NCBI GenBank assembly: GCA_928212115.1
Contig: CAKMRJ010003334.1
Coordinates: forward strand, 103,466,548 to 103,530,547
Source: Lactuca virosa
Lineage: Eukaryota > Streptophyta > Magnoliopsida > Asterales > Asteraceae
Length of the DNA: 64,000 bases
Direction: 5' to 3'
Made by a program: the position numbers and the translations under genes. The notes under the pieces were generated by a model. The model ran no database searches. It worked only from the letters and a program-made list of their open reading frames with translations, and was not told the origin of the DNA. The number at the start of each line of letters is the position of its first letter. Position 1 is the stretch's first letter. This document shows positions 46,531 to 56,829 of this stretch, one piece after another.

Positions 46531-47788
46531 CAAGAGTTTTGACGTCATTATCGGCATGGACTGGTTAAGCTCCAATCGTGCTGATATTCTTTGCTTCGAG
46601 AAGGCTATCCGTCTCAATCTTTCCTCTGGCGAAGCTCATATGATTTATGGTGATAAGCCTAGCTCGAACCTCCGTATCATTTCGTGCATCAAAGCCCAGA
46701 AGTATCTGCGAAAGGAGTGTCATGCATTTCTAGATCACGTTATAGACGTGACGCAAAAAGTTAAAGACCTCGAGGGTCTTCCCGAAGTCTGCAACTTCCC
46801 TGATGTCTTCCCTGAAGATCTCCCAGGAATCCCTCCCGAACGCCAAGTCGAGTTTCGTATCGACTTAATCCCCGGAGCTACTCCTGTAGCTAAATCTCCT
46901 TACCGCTTAGCGCCAGCGGAAATGCAAGAATTATCCAGTCAGCTCAATGAGCTGATCAGCAAAGGATTCATAAGGCCGAGTTCCTCACCCTGGGGAGCTC
47001 CGATCTTATTCGTGAAAAAGAAAGATGGATCCTTTCGGATGTGCATTGACTACCGAGAGCTGAATAAGCTGACTATCAAGAACCGATATCCCTTACCCAG
47101 AATCGACGATCTCTTCGACCAACTTCAGGGAGCCAATTATTTCTCAAAGATCGATCTGAGATCAGGGTACCATCAGTTGCGAGTTCATGAAAATGATGTG
47201 CCCAAAACGGCATTCCGAACTCGCTATGGACACTACGAGTTTGTAGTAATGCCCTTTGGTCTAACCAACGCACCGGCAGTATTCATGGACATTATGAATC
47301 GGGTGTGCCGCCCTTTCTTAGACAAGTTTTTTATTGTGTTCATCGATGATATACTTGTCTATTCGCGAGGTGAGAATGATCATAAACAGCACTTAAGGCA
47401 GGTGTTGGAAACATTAAGGGCAGAAAAGCTATACGCGAAATTCTCGAAGTGCGAATTCTGGATCAGGAAGGTGAATTTCCTTGGACACGTGATTAGCAAG
47501 GAAGGAATACACGTGGACCCTTCCAAGATCAAGGCGGTTGAGAACTGGTTTACACCAAAGACACCCACAGAAATCCGGCAATTCTTGGGTCTCGCGGGCT
47601 ATTATCGCAGATTCATCCAGAACTTCTCCAGAATCGCTAAGCCCTTAACTACCCTGACGCAAAAAGGGGTAACCTTTATTTGGGGAGACAAGCAAGACAC
47701 TGCGTTTCAAACATTGAAGCAGGCCCTATGCAGCGCACCTATCTTGTCCCTTGCCCGAAGGGACAGAAGACTCCGTTGTCTACTGTGA
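46517..47788 (+). CDS. Reverse transcriptase frame of element H
   Basis: A 423-residue open frame. It starts in the end of protease (IIGMDWLS) and continues with the linker PERQVEFRIDLIPGATPVAK, then the full RT palm and fingers: SSSPWGAPILFVKKKDGSFR, MCIDYRELNKLT, YFSKIDLRSGYHQLRV, FRTRYGHYEFVVMPFGLTNA, and the intact catalytic motif FIDDILVYSR (about 47338-47370). It ends in FLGLAGYYRRFIQNFSRIAK. It would copy element RNA into cDNA in the particle. The ATG at 46517 is not a true start, since the domain is normally part of a Gag-Pol polyprotein. The frame slips near 47750 into RNase H. Confidence 0.9.
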   Translation: MHVSIKSFDVIIGMDWLSSNRADILCFEKAIRLNLSSGEAHMIYGDKPSSNLRIISCIKAQKYLRKECHAFLDHVIDVTQKVKDLEGLPEVCNFPDVFPEDLPGIPPERQVEFRIDLIPGATPVAKSPYRLAPAEMQELSSQLNELISKGFIRPSSSPWGAPILFVKKKDGSFRMCIDYRELNKLTIKNRYPLPRIDDLFDQLQGANYFSKIDLRSGYHQLRVHENDVPKTAFRTRYGHYEFVVMPFGLTNAPAVFMDIMNRVCRPFLDKFFIVFIDDILVYSRGENDHKQHLRQVLETLRAEKLYAKFSKCEFWIRKVNFLGHVISKEGIHVDPSKIKAVENWFTPKTPTEIRQFLGLAGYYRRFIQNFSRIAKPLTTLTQKGVTFIWGDKQDTAFQTLKQALCSAPILSLARRDRRLRCLL

Positions 47789-48365
47789 TGCATCCAATCA
47801 GGGCCTAGGCTGTGTACTCATGCAACGAGGAAAGGTTATCGCCTACGCCTCGAGACAGTTGAAAACACACGAAGTCAATTACACAACTCACGATTTAGAG
47901 TTGGGAGCAGTGGTCTTTGCGTTAAAGATCTGGAGACACTATCTCTATGGAACCAAGTGCACTATCTTCACCGACCATAAGAGCTTGCAACATATTTTCG
48001 ATCAAAAGGAGTTAAACATGAGACAACGGCGATGCGTAGAGTTACTTAGTGACTACGAATGCGAAATTCGCTATCATCCCGGAAAGGCCAATGTGGTAGC
48101 AGATGCCCTCAGTCGAAAGGAGTATTCAGGACGTAAGGTGAAGGCACTAACAATGACCATCCATTCCCATTTAACCGCGCAAATCAGAGAGGCTCAGCTG
48201 GAAGCCTTAAAACCCGAGAACATGGCAAATGAGTCACTGCGAGGAATGGACAAGAACTTGGAGGTCAAAGGAGACGGAGCGTACTATTTCATGAACCGGA
48301 TCTGGACCCCAAAGTTCGGCGGGTACAGAGAGGTTGTCATGAATGAGGCTCACAAGACGAAATAA
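47751..48365 (+). pseudogene. RNase H and linker of element H
   Basis: Separate frame continuing from RT after a frameshift. Motifs are VVYCDASNQGLGCVLMQRG (first catalytic Asp), THDLELGAVVFALKIWRHYL, FTDHKSLQHIF, and CEIRYHPGKANVVADALSRK with the final Asp. It ends at a TAA (48363) in the integrase zinc region, right after EAHKTK. The domain would remove RNA from the RNA-DNA hybrid. The catalytic residues are present. Confidence 0.88.
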
Positions 48366-49664
48366 TCCGTTCACCCAGGTTCGGATAAGATGTACTTGGA
48401 TCTCAAACAGCTCTATTGGTGGCCAAACATGAAAGCAGGGATCACTACTTTCGTGGGCAAGTCCCTGACTTGCGCCAAGGTGAAGGTCGAATATCAGAAG
48501 CCCTCAGGTCTACGTCAACAGCCGGAAATACCTGAGTGGAAGTGGGAAAGGATAACCATGGATTTTATCACCAAGTTACCCAGATCTCCGAGTGGGCACG
48601 ATGCCATCTGGGTAATTGTCGATCGATTAACGAAGTCCGCCCACTTCCTGCCAATCAAAGAAAACTTCAAGATGGAGAGACTCACCCGAATTTACATTCA
48701 AGAGATAGTTCGCCTTCATGGGGTACCTGCATCTATTATCTCCGACCGAGATAGCAGGTTTACCTCGAGATTCTGGCAATCACTACAGAAGGCTCTTGGA
48801 ACTAAATTGGATATGAGCACGGCTTATCATCCGCAAACTGATGGACAGAGTGAGAGAACAATTCAGACCTTGGAAGACATGTTGAGATCCTGCGTCATCG
48901 ATTTCGGCGCGTCATGGGACACTCATCTTCCTTTGGTTGAATTTTCCTACAACAACAGCTACCATACCAGCATCAAGGTTGCACCGTTTGAAGCCCTCTA
49001 TGGCCATAAGTACAGATCCCCTCTGTGCTGGGCTAAGGTGGGTGACACGCAGCTAGCCAGGGGTCAAGCCCCCGACAGTACTCTCACTGGTCCTGAGATC
49101 ATCCGAGAAACAACTGAGAAAATTATACAAATCCGAGAACGACTGAAAGCCTCACGAGATAGACAAAAGAGCTACGCCAATAAGAGACGAAAACCCTTGG
49201 AGTTCCAGGTTGGTGACCGTGTCCTTCTGAAGGTCTCACCCTGGAAAGGTATGATACGTTTTGGGAAACGTGGAAAGCTAAACCCAAGGTACATGGGACC
49301 GTTCGAAATCCTTGCTAGGATCGGTCCCGTGGCATACAAACTTCAGTTACCCCGAGAGCTCAGCAACATTCATCCTGTTTTCCACGTATCGAACCTAAAG
49401 AAGTGTCTATCTGATGAGACACTTGTGATTCCTCTTGGGGAGATTGAAATCAACGAGAACCTCAACTTCGTGGAAGAACCTGTCGAAATCATGGATCGGG
49501 AAGTCAAACGAACGAAACAAAGTCGCATCCCGATAGTGAAGGTTCGCTGGAATGCCAAGCGGGGACCTGAATTCACTTGGGAGCGCGAAGATCAGATGAA
49601 ACAGAAATATCCGCATCTCTTTCCTAATCCACGATTTGTATTCTATGTTCGAATTTCGGGATGA
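48366..49664 (+). CDS. Integrase with chromodomain-like tail, element H
   Basis: The frame resumes straight after the TAA at 48363. The zinc domain reads SVHPGSDKMY then KSLTCAKVKVEY, so the first Cys of the C-x-x-C pair is Ser. The catalytic core is intact: WERITMDFITKLP, SIISDRDSRFTSRFWQS and TDGQSERTIQTLEDML give the D, D and E. The C-terminal part has GKRGKLNPRYMGPFEI and VFHVSNLKKCL. It ends in a chromodomain-like tail, EPVEIMDREVKR and VKVRWNAKRGPEFTWERED. That tail marks the chromovirus clade and is thought to steer integration to marked chromatin. An ATG at 48390 opens the longest uninterrupted part. Confidence 0.9.
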   Translation, partial: SVHPGSDKMYLDLKQLYWWPNMKAGITTFVGKSLTCAKVKVEYQKPSGLRQQPEIPEWKWERITMDFITKLPRSPSGHDAIWVIVDRLTKSAHFLPIKENFKMERLTRIYIQEIVRLHGVPASIISDRDSRFTSRFWQSLQKALGTKLDMSTAYHPQTDGQSERTIQTLEDMLRSCVIDFGASWDTHLPLVEFSYNNSYHTSIKVAPFEALYGHKYRSPLCWAKVGDTQLARGQAPDSTLTGPEIIRETTEKIIQIRERLKASRDRQKSYANKRRKPLEFQVGDRVLLKVSPWKGMIRFGKRGKLNPRYMGPFEILARIGPVAYKLQLPRELSNIHPVFHVSNLKKCLSDETLVIPLGEIEINENLNFVEEPVEIMDREVKRTKQSRIPIVKVRWNAKRGPEFTWEREDQMKQKYPHLFPNPRFVFYVRISG

Positions 49665-49687
49665 AATTCCCTCTAACGGGGGGATGA

Positions 49688-51940
49688 TGTGACAACCCGA
49701 AACTTTGTCCGTTTCCGTTACGCGAGTTTCGTTAATAAAATTTCGAATTTGTTAACTTTTTCGTCAAACTTTTTGGTTTAGAAAATAATCTAGTTATATT
49801 TAATTAAATTATTTACGAGTTGGAACCAAAAATCGCGCGGAAACCCGAATATCTCGAAAAATCAAGCATTTGCGGTCTAAATGAGATTACGACCGTAAAC
49901 GTGTTTACGGCCGTAAACTCGTTTACGACCGTAAACCTGTTTACGGTCAGTGAAGAGTGGACCCCCCCACAACACCCCTATAAATACGATGCCTCCACCT
50001 TCATTAGAACATTTCTGGCCAAAAACTCTCTCCTTCTCTCTCTAAGAACCTTAACCGTAAACACTCAAAACGCCTTCAAACTTCGGAAATCATCGAGAAA
50101 CCACGTTTGGAGTCACTTGGGAACGCCTGGAAACGATTATCTCTTCGAAATCAGCAATCAGAACCATTTTTCTTGAGTTTACGGTCCACCTTCAAGAACC
50201 GTAAACCCTGTTCTTGAGTTTACGGTCCAACCTTCAGAAACCCTAAACTCTGTTCTTGAGTTTACGGTCCAAGCCTTCAGAAACCGTAAACTCTGTTCTT
50301 GAGTTTACGGTCCAAGCCTTCAAGAACCGTAAACTCCTCTTCGACCGTAAACACCTTTTAAGTGGTGTTTTTTACTGAAAACTCACCTTCTTCGATTCGA
50401 TCAAATCCCGGTAAATTCCTCAACCGAATTCAAGTGTACCTCTAACATGTTATCTAACGAAATCGCTAATTTAGATACATATACGTATTTATTTGATAAT
50501 AGGATTCCGTTAAGTGTCGCGTGCAACAACTCGAGGATCTTCATTTCAGTCAACGATTTCACAACAAGAACTGTGAGTTCATACCCCTACATTTTCCGAA
50601 TTTTTAATGTTTTCAGGGGGGAATACAAGCTAATCATAAATGTTTTCAAAACTTATGCAAATCTCATACTTTAACCCTTTTGTACTGTGTTGAGCATAAG
50701 GGACGTTTTCACAAAAATTTGCATAGTTTTCCGGACACGCTATTCACTATACATGCAAACTATAATCTGTATAGTTTGGGATTTTCTAAACATCACGAGT
50801 ACAGAAACTTTCACTATTAAACATATGCACGGAGACAGAAATAGTTTACAGTTACATCACCACTTTATCATGGTTTTTCATAACGGTAATTATCATTATA
50901 TACGGTATACATACGGATTTTCACTACGGTAGAACGCTACTACACTACATGTAAACTAGATTGTACGATACTGTGAGGCGCTACTTCACTACTGTACCCT
51001 TAAGTGTACAGGGATAAATCCTACCACTGTATAACCAGAGTCTCCTGGAGGGAGAGCGTGAGATTTGTGAATAGATCTATTCGGGACTGACAATCCCACA
51101 TCTGGACTGCTAGCTACAGTTAGGCGGGCACGCCTGAGATGTACAAATGTCATTTAACTCGACGCCTGAAGAACGTTGGAAAGGTCTCTAGTCATATCAA
51201 GCATGGTTATACGACTCACAATATGTATAAATCACCTTTAGTTTACAACTTAACACTCTTCAACAGTTCTATTTTTTTTACTAAATAGAACTGATACACA
51301 CTACGTATTCTGGCTAAGGCCAGGGTTTTTCAAACAGAACCGATTATGCAATGGTTTCACATATAAAATACTTACACTTCATGATTAGTTTTACCTAGTC
51401 ACATGAGGTAGTATTCTCGCATATCACTACAGTTTTCAGTAACGATCATTCATGGTTTTATACGAAATCGATAACGCTACCCTTTTCACTAAAGAAAATA
51501 TCGGATTTTCTTGGAAACATACAGATATTCATGGTTTATTACAGAACTGATAACACTACGCTTTCACTAAGGAAAATATCGGATTTTCTTGAAATTATTC
51601 AAATATTTTCCGAACTCATCAGCGATTTTCACTACAAACCACCGCTTATGAACACACCAGCTTTATGCTGACACTCTTTTAAACTGCTTGTATTCTCAGG
51701 AAATCAGTAGACAGGTGCTTGCTGGGTTTTTGAAGAGTTGAAGCAATAAGAGTTTAATGTTATATTCATACAAGTTATATGATGTAATTCAAACAAGTTT
51801 CAGAATTTATGTAAACATTTTTACTTAAGTATTCATTGTAATGGTTGTGTTGCTATGATTGTTGTTATTCATTGGTTGTGATGCTATACATGACGTCCTC
51901 CACCCCGGAACGTTTCCGCCATCGGTTTCGGGGTGTGACA
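49688..51940 (+). repeat. 3' LTR of element H
   Basis: 2253 bp, starting TGTGACAACCCG and ending GGGGTGTGACA. TATAAATA is at 49979-49986. GTTTACGGCCGTAAAC-type palindromes cluster upstream (49870-49950), and TTTACGGTCC...AACCGTAAAC pairs recur downstream (50176-50350), forming roughly 60-bp tandem units. Open frames inside are products of these repeats. Confidence 0.88.
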
Positions 51941-52716
51941 GTGACATTAACCACTTGCTCCTCAAGTGCTTGAGTTCTCTGCTCAAGACTTCCCACGCGT
52001 TCTTCATTTCTTGAGGTTTGATTGTAGAGCTCTAACTCTGCAATCCTTGCATCGTGAGTAATCATGTCGTTATAAGCAAAATTTATACGATGATGGACAT
52101 CCATCACCGATTCCTGATCTCGCGTCCTTTGTCCTTGTAGCCTTCGTACTCTTCCAGAGAGATGAGTAGCCCTCCCTTCGACAATTTCCATCTTATCTTC
52201 AATTTTCACACTTTTCTCAAACAATTGAGATAAAGTGTTAACATCAGAAGAATGTGGGAGATGTGGTCGAGATGATTGACCAGTCTCATACATCTTAGCG
52301 GCTCTTTCTTCAGCCACCCACCTATCAACGGTTGGTGCGATCCGTGCAGGTTCATCTTGAACTCTATGACTTCCTGAAGATGTCGTCTTCTGATTCTTCT
52401 TAATCTTTTGCCATATCGGTATGGATTTACGTGTCGTGTGTTTCATTTTTACTCCTCCTGGAACTTTACGGTAAAGAGTGTTCAGTGGTGGTAAAGATGA
52501 TGCAACCGATTCTGTCTCCTCCATTGGTTCGCTCTCTTCTATTAGTTCACTCTCTTCCCATTTGTTGGAGGGTAAAGGTGCTCCATCGTCAGAAGGTATT
52601 GGATGAAAGGTGATTGGATTTATAGGGTAGTAAGGATCGCCTACCATCATGGAGAATGAAACTTCCTCTTCTTCATCCGTATCCTCGATGATTATCCATT
52701 CTCGTGAATGTGTCAT
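51941..52716 (-). pseudogene. N-terminal gag-like ORF of element I (truncated)
   Basis: A minus-strand frame from ATG 52716 encodes about 258 residues before H sequence takes over at 51940. The start (MTHSREWIIIEDTDEEEEVS) is acidic, followed by a Glu-rich stretch and a Lys-rich stretch (RKSIPIWQKIKKNQK). The last third is heptad-like (HLSGRVRRLQGQR, DARIAELELYNQ, RVGSLEQRTQALEEQVV) and looks like a coiled coil. As the first frame after the primer site of I, it is most likely the N-terminus of Gag; no gag core or knuckle remains. Identity is inferred from position. Confidence 0.55.
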
Positions 52717-53274
52717 GTCGAATTCCTATATGTTTTGGATCACCAAGAGTTTAGTCTATCAAATATTACTCCCAAATTAAATAGTTCATATGATCTGATC
52801 ATAATAAAATGTAGTTGCGCACCTACACCTAATTGTGATAGGATATACGCACATATAAACTTTAGTTGGAATATTTGATCTAAATCCTTGAGATCAAAAA
52901 CATTCCGAGTATTAAGGTGTATTCTCATCGCGGGTCTGAGTCTTTATATATGACTCTATATTCTTATTTATTGTATTCACGCTTTAACTATTGTTTGTTA
53001 CTTCAGGTCTATCTGCTAAGGCTCCGGCCACTCAGGACAGTCGAAAGCGCAGGATCATTTTAGCATATAGTCGTTCTGAAATCCAGCAACCCAAATCGAC
53101 ATATCTATCCTTGTCACCGCTCCCGTAAGTAGTCCTTCAGTAGAATAATTAATAATACTTTTTATTGTAGGCTAAGGGATATACCTAAACCTAATAGAGT
53201 AAGCCCTAAACTATAGTCGTGCTTTCCTAAGAAAGTACTAGTTCACTATAGTTAATAGCTCTGATACCAATTTC
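52717..53274 (-). other. Leader and primer site of element I
   Basis: Untranslated leader of 558 bp. The inverted primer site GCTCTGATACCAA (53260-53272) matches initiator-Met tRNA and lies two bases from the LTR. No convincing frame. Confidence 0.7.
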
Positions 53275-55468
53275 TGTCACACCCCCAGCCATCGGCGGAA
53301 ACACCGGGTGGTGTAACATCATTCTTCGTATCACAGTTATATAACATACATTGAATAGTACTAAAGAAAATACATACCTTTATTGATAACTGAAAGTTAC
53401 ATAACTATTTTTCTAGGATCTATTACATAATATCCGACTATGGCATACTTCTTAATGAACAGAAATGTAATAGTAAAACTTCTTCTGTTCGAATACATAC
53501 CAGCTTTTCAAGTTCCTGAAAACACATGCATTTTAAAATACGTCAACATAAAGTTGGTGAGTCCACAGGTTTTGAGTCCATAAAATAGTACATTTTCCAC
53601 ATTCAAAAGTATAGTCTTGAAAGTATCATTTCGACTCTCCAACATTTAGTATGTATATTAGGTATAATAGTTTACGTATCAATTAAGTGTTATACCTAAA
53701 TATTCCTTAAACCTAAGGTATAAGTAGGGGGAAACTTATACTTAACATTAATACTTGTATACGACAAAGTATAATGTTTCTAACAATTTGCTACCATGAG
53801 CTTGTAACCGCTGCTATGACATAATACCTCTGATAAAATACACTCATGATTTACCATGAGAAACAACACACTCATGATTTACCATGAGAAACAACACCGT
53901 ACGCTTCATCGACGCCGGAACAATAACAAGTAAAAGGATAGTTCATCACTCACTTTTGGTTGACTGTAGCTAACAGTCACAAGTGGGGTGGTCAACCCGT
54001 ATACTATTTATACCCGACTTCCTCGCTCACACGGGATTAACGGTTACAGTTCAGAGGATTTCCGCTAAGATCCCCAATCTTAGTTGATGAATACAATTAC
54101 TCATGTAGACTTTGACGGCTTCCTATAGCTCTAACAACAAAAGCATTTTCATGTCTAAAACCCTAAGTTACTAGACTATTCTTTTAAACATTACTCCTAA
54201 CTTCATAACATTTAGGCAGTATAACAGCTATAACTTGAAGTAAAACCAGGTTTTGTCTTGACATAAAACCAATAACTACAACAACATATAACATACCAAG
54301 TTTTATCTTGTCATAAAACTAACAATAACAACATACAACATACCAAGTTTTATTTTGACATAAAACCAATAATAGCAACATACTTTATAAATTAACATAT
54401 AGAACTTCCGAATATAACTTAGGAACTATATCGCACACAACATATATATAGAATCCTAAGTATAACTCAAGATCTACATTAGTATAATAACATGCTGACA
54501 AGTTGATAATAGTTGTATATATTCAAAATATTATATTTAGAACAACTATACCCTGGTTATTATAACTATATACTATCATATAGACATAATAATAATTTAT
54601 ATACAATATTTAGCATGCGTTTTCCCCCAAAATATTAGAAAGTGGGGCCGTGAAACTCACCCTAGTAGCATGATTTTATGTAATCTAAGCAGAAACGGTC
54701 AGCGTATGAGGTCGTCGGGGCTTGGGATGCAAGATGGCTTCAGCAAAGGAGAGAGGAGAAAGAAGTTTAGGTGTAAGAATGGATGAAGTCGGACCTGCTA
54801 TTTATAGTAAGGATTTTGGACCCCCACGTCGTGAGTTTTATAAGGCTCGCGTCGTGAGTTTGGATCTTATCCCCGTAGACTTGCCATTTGCGTCCCTAAC
54901 TTCGGAAGGTGGCCATGTGACTCCTCACGTCGTGAGATATCCTTGCTCACGTTGTGAGTTTGGATCTTATCCCCTCGTAGCCTCGTCACACACCTTCTAG
55001 ATTCCGATATGTGGCAAAATGACTCCTCACGTCGTGATTTCTGTGCTCACGTCGTGAGCTCAGTCTGATTAGAGTTTCTGACAGCTGAATCTTCGGAAGG
55101 TCGTAACTTTCACATACAAACTCCGTTTTTGACGTTCTTTATATGCACGCGTAGGTATTTACAAGTACTACAACTCTCTTTTAGACTCCAATTTCTAATT
55201 CTAAGTCTATTTTAAATTCCTATTATTATAGAGACTTATAGTGTTCGGTTTATCATAACTTCTTCATGCGAAGTCAGATTCAGACGTTCTTTATATTTTT
55301 GGAATCGTATGGACGTATACTTTGAGTTGTATCATAAAGAAAGTTCATATTTGTATTAGAATTTATCATGAACTACATAGCACTCTTATCACATTACTAG
55401 TTTAACAAAATCACATTACATGATTGGCATAATCACATGTCTATTGACCTATTTTGACTAGTGTTACA
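53275..55468 (-). repeat. 5' LTR of element I
   Basis: 2194 bp, with plus-strand ends TGTCACACCCCC and AGTGTTACA. It carries two copies of the 28-bp CTCATGATTTACCATGAG unit (53839-53894). A minus-strand TATA box (CTATAAATAG) is at 54798-54807. Upstream of it (54823-55065) about six CTCACGTCGTGAG-type palindromes occur. The open frame at 54722-55000 reads through these and is not a gene. Confidence 0.85.
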
Positions 55469-55475
55469 TGTTACA

Positions 55476-56290
55476 ATGATCCCATATAGTAATTTACTGG
55501 GGAAGATCCCAAATTAGAATTTTACTGGGGAAAATCTCAACTTAAGAAATATTGGGGATGAACCCAACTTAAGAAATATCGGGGAAGATCCCAACTTAAG
55601 AAATACTGGTGAAAATATTGGGGAAGATCCCAACTTATATTATACTGGGGAAGATCCCAACTTAGATTATCCCAAATTTAGACAATAGCTCGAGAAAGTC
55701 CCAACTTTAGATAATTATTGGGGAAAATCCCAACTTTAGATAATAAAAGGGGAAAGTCCCAACTTTAGATAATAACTGGGGAAAATCCCATTTTGTAAGA
55801 TAATATGATAATGTTATAAACCTTAGAAATTTACTAGGGAGGATCCCAACTTAGGATAACATGATAATGTTATAAACCTTAGAAATTTACTTTAGAACCT
55901 TAACATATGTTCAAAAATAAGAGGGTTTCCAAGTCACTAAAGCGTGAAATGATCCTCTTGTTCACGTCCCATACTTAGAGGAGATTAATTACCCTTAATC
56001 GGAGGAGATATGATCAATCTCTATTCGTAGTGGCTAGGATCCTTGATTGCATGTTGCAAACGTTAGCTTGAGGTGGGCGTTAGCTTGGCTAACATCCCTT
56101 TGATGCTTAAGCCAATAGTGTTCTTAGAATAAAAATAAACAAAGAAAAGAAATGAGGGTAAGGAGTAGGTATGTACATCGACTCGGTTGTGATGAATTGT
56201 GACTAAATTGACTTACATAAAGTATGCTTCAAGGTGTAAAGCATTTCAGGATCTTGGCAAGATGCTTCCATCTAGGTAGGTAGCCAATAT
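55476..56290 (-). repeat. 3' spacer of element C with GGGATCTTCCCC-type tandem repeat
   Basis: C resumes here after G. From about 55495 to 55865 units of 30 to 40 bp recur, each with a TGGGGAAGATCCCAACTT-like core. The core is an imperfect palindrome (TTGGGATCTTCCCCA). Later units change GATC to AATC or AGTC. The same kind of word occurs at the matching place in A (9530-9720). No coding frame. Confidence 0.75.
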
Positions 56291-56700
56291 GCCCCCATTC
56301 ATGCTTCTGAATCAATGAGATAGACATCACACTTTTGAGCATGTAGGAAGGCATCTCTCTTCATGATTGGAAAATATTATCTTGTTCTTAACACTTTAGA
56401 AGACAAGGATCCTCCCCCAGTTTGGTTGCCAAAATCCCTTTCATGTATGTCTTTTAGAACTTCCATGGCTTCTTGATCTGTATAGTACTCCATGGATCAT
56501 CACAAAGCGTGAGATACTCATATTGAATGGTTTATCACTTTTTTATTCTTTTAGAATTGTACCATTCTGGAGATACTCTATGAAGGTTTGTGTCCACGAT
56601 CTCAAATGTCTTTGGGGATCCTAACTGTTTGGATCAGGATCCTGAACATCGGGATCCTAGTTAGAGGATCGAGGAATTAGGCCTCCGATCGCTGCTATGT
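56291..56700 (-). pseudogene. Integrase remnant of element C, core deleted
   Basis: On the minus strand, decayed text resembling the start of A's integrase is visible: an EYLQNGTI block, then ISRFV-IHG-LY, a partly readable His region, and a final HAQKCD. It then jumps directly to the very end of the integrase (GAYWL near 56285). The catalytic core with D, D and E is missing. Stops are frequent. Confidence 0.6.
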
Positions 56701-56829
56701 TGGCCGTTTGATCATGGTCGTCGGGGTCATCTGGTCTCCTGAAAGGATCTTCTAACACCAAGATCATTATGTGGGTTATTAGGATCCTGGTCTCTGGCGG
56801 GATCCTGAGGTAAGACTCTAATTTGGCTA

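Larger units (their letters stand above)
45462..51940 (+). mobile_element. Element H: 5'-truncated Tekay chromovirus
   Basis: Plus-strand Ty3/gypsy element lacking its 5' LTR, leader and the first part of gag. Order: gag core and knuckles, protease, RT, RNase H, integrase with chromodomain-like tail, polypurine tract (AACGGGGGGA, just before 49688), and a full 2253-bp 3' LTR (49688-51940). The coding part is the least damaged in the window, with two premature stops and two frameshifts, plus changed residues in protease and integrase. The left junction with LTR I has no target duplication, so it is a deletion or recombination joint. Confidence 0.85.
43715..55468 (-). mobile_element. Element I: minus-strand LTR element carrying H
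   Basis: The complete LTR at 53275-55468 (2194 bp) is the 5' LTR, because the inverted initiator-Met site (GCTCTGATACCAA) lies next to it at 53260-53272. The 3' LTR copy at 43715-45461 is cut short where H begins. Inner sequence left from I is a leader and an N-terminal gag-like frame (51941-52716). The TSD is TGTTG on the left (43710-43714) and TGTTA on the right (55469-55473), one mismatch. I entered the last bases of G's LTR. No pol of I remains. Confidence 0.75.
26326..55475 (-). mobile_element. Element G: Tekay-type chromovirus, multiply interrupted
   Basis: Minus-strand Ty3/gypsy element. The 5' LTR is at 41907-43714, with its last bases restored at 55469-55475 beyond nested element I. 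Leader, gag, protease, RT, RNase H and integrase follow towards lower coordinates. The integrase breaks off at 26326 against element D, so the C-terminal integrase, chromodomain and 3' LTR are gone. Nested inside are E (27210-34815), F (37585-38371), a solo chromovirus LTR (38631-40744) and I with H (43715-55468). Each open segment resumes in register across the nested insertions, which validates the boundaries. Confidence 0.82.

Noticed and set aside
50447..50932. Open frames in the H 3' LTR
   Set aside because: No motif, inside an LTR, not conserved in the related solo LTR at 38631-40744.
54722..55000. 92-residue open frame in LTR I
   Set aside because: Runs through the CTCACGTCGTGAG palindromes of the LTR; the same frame in the other LTR is broken.
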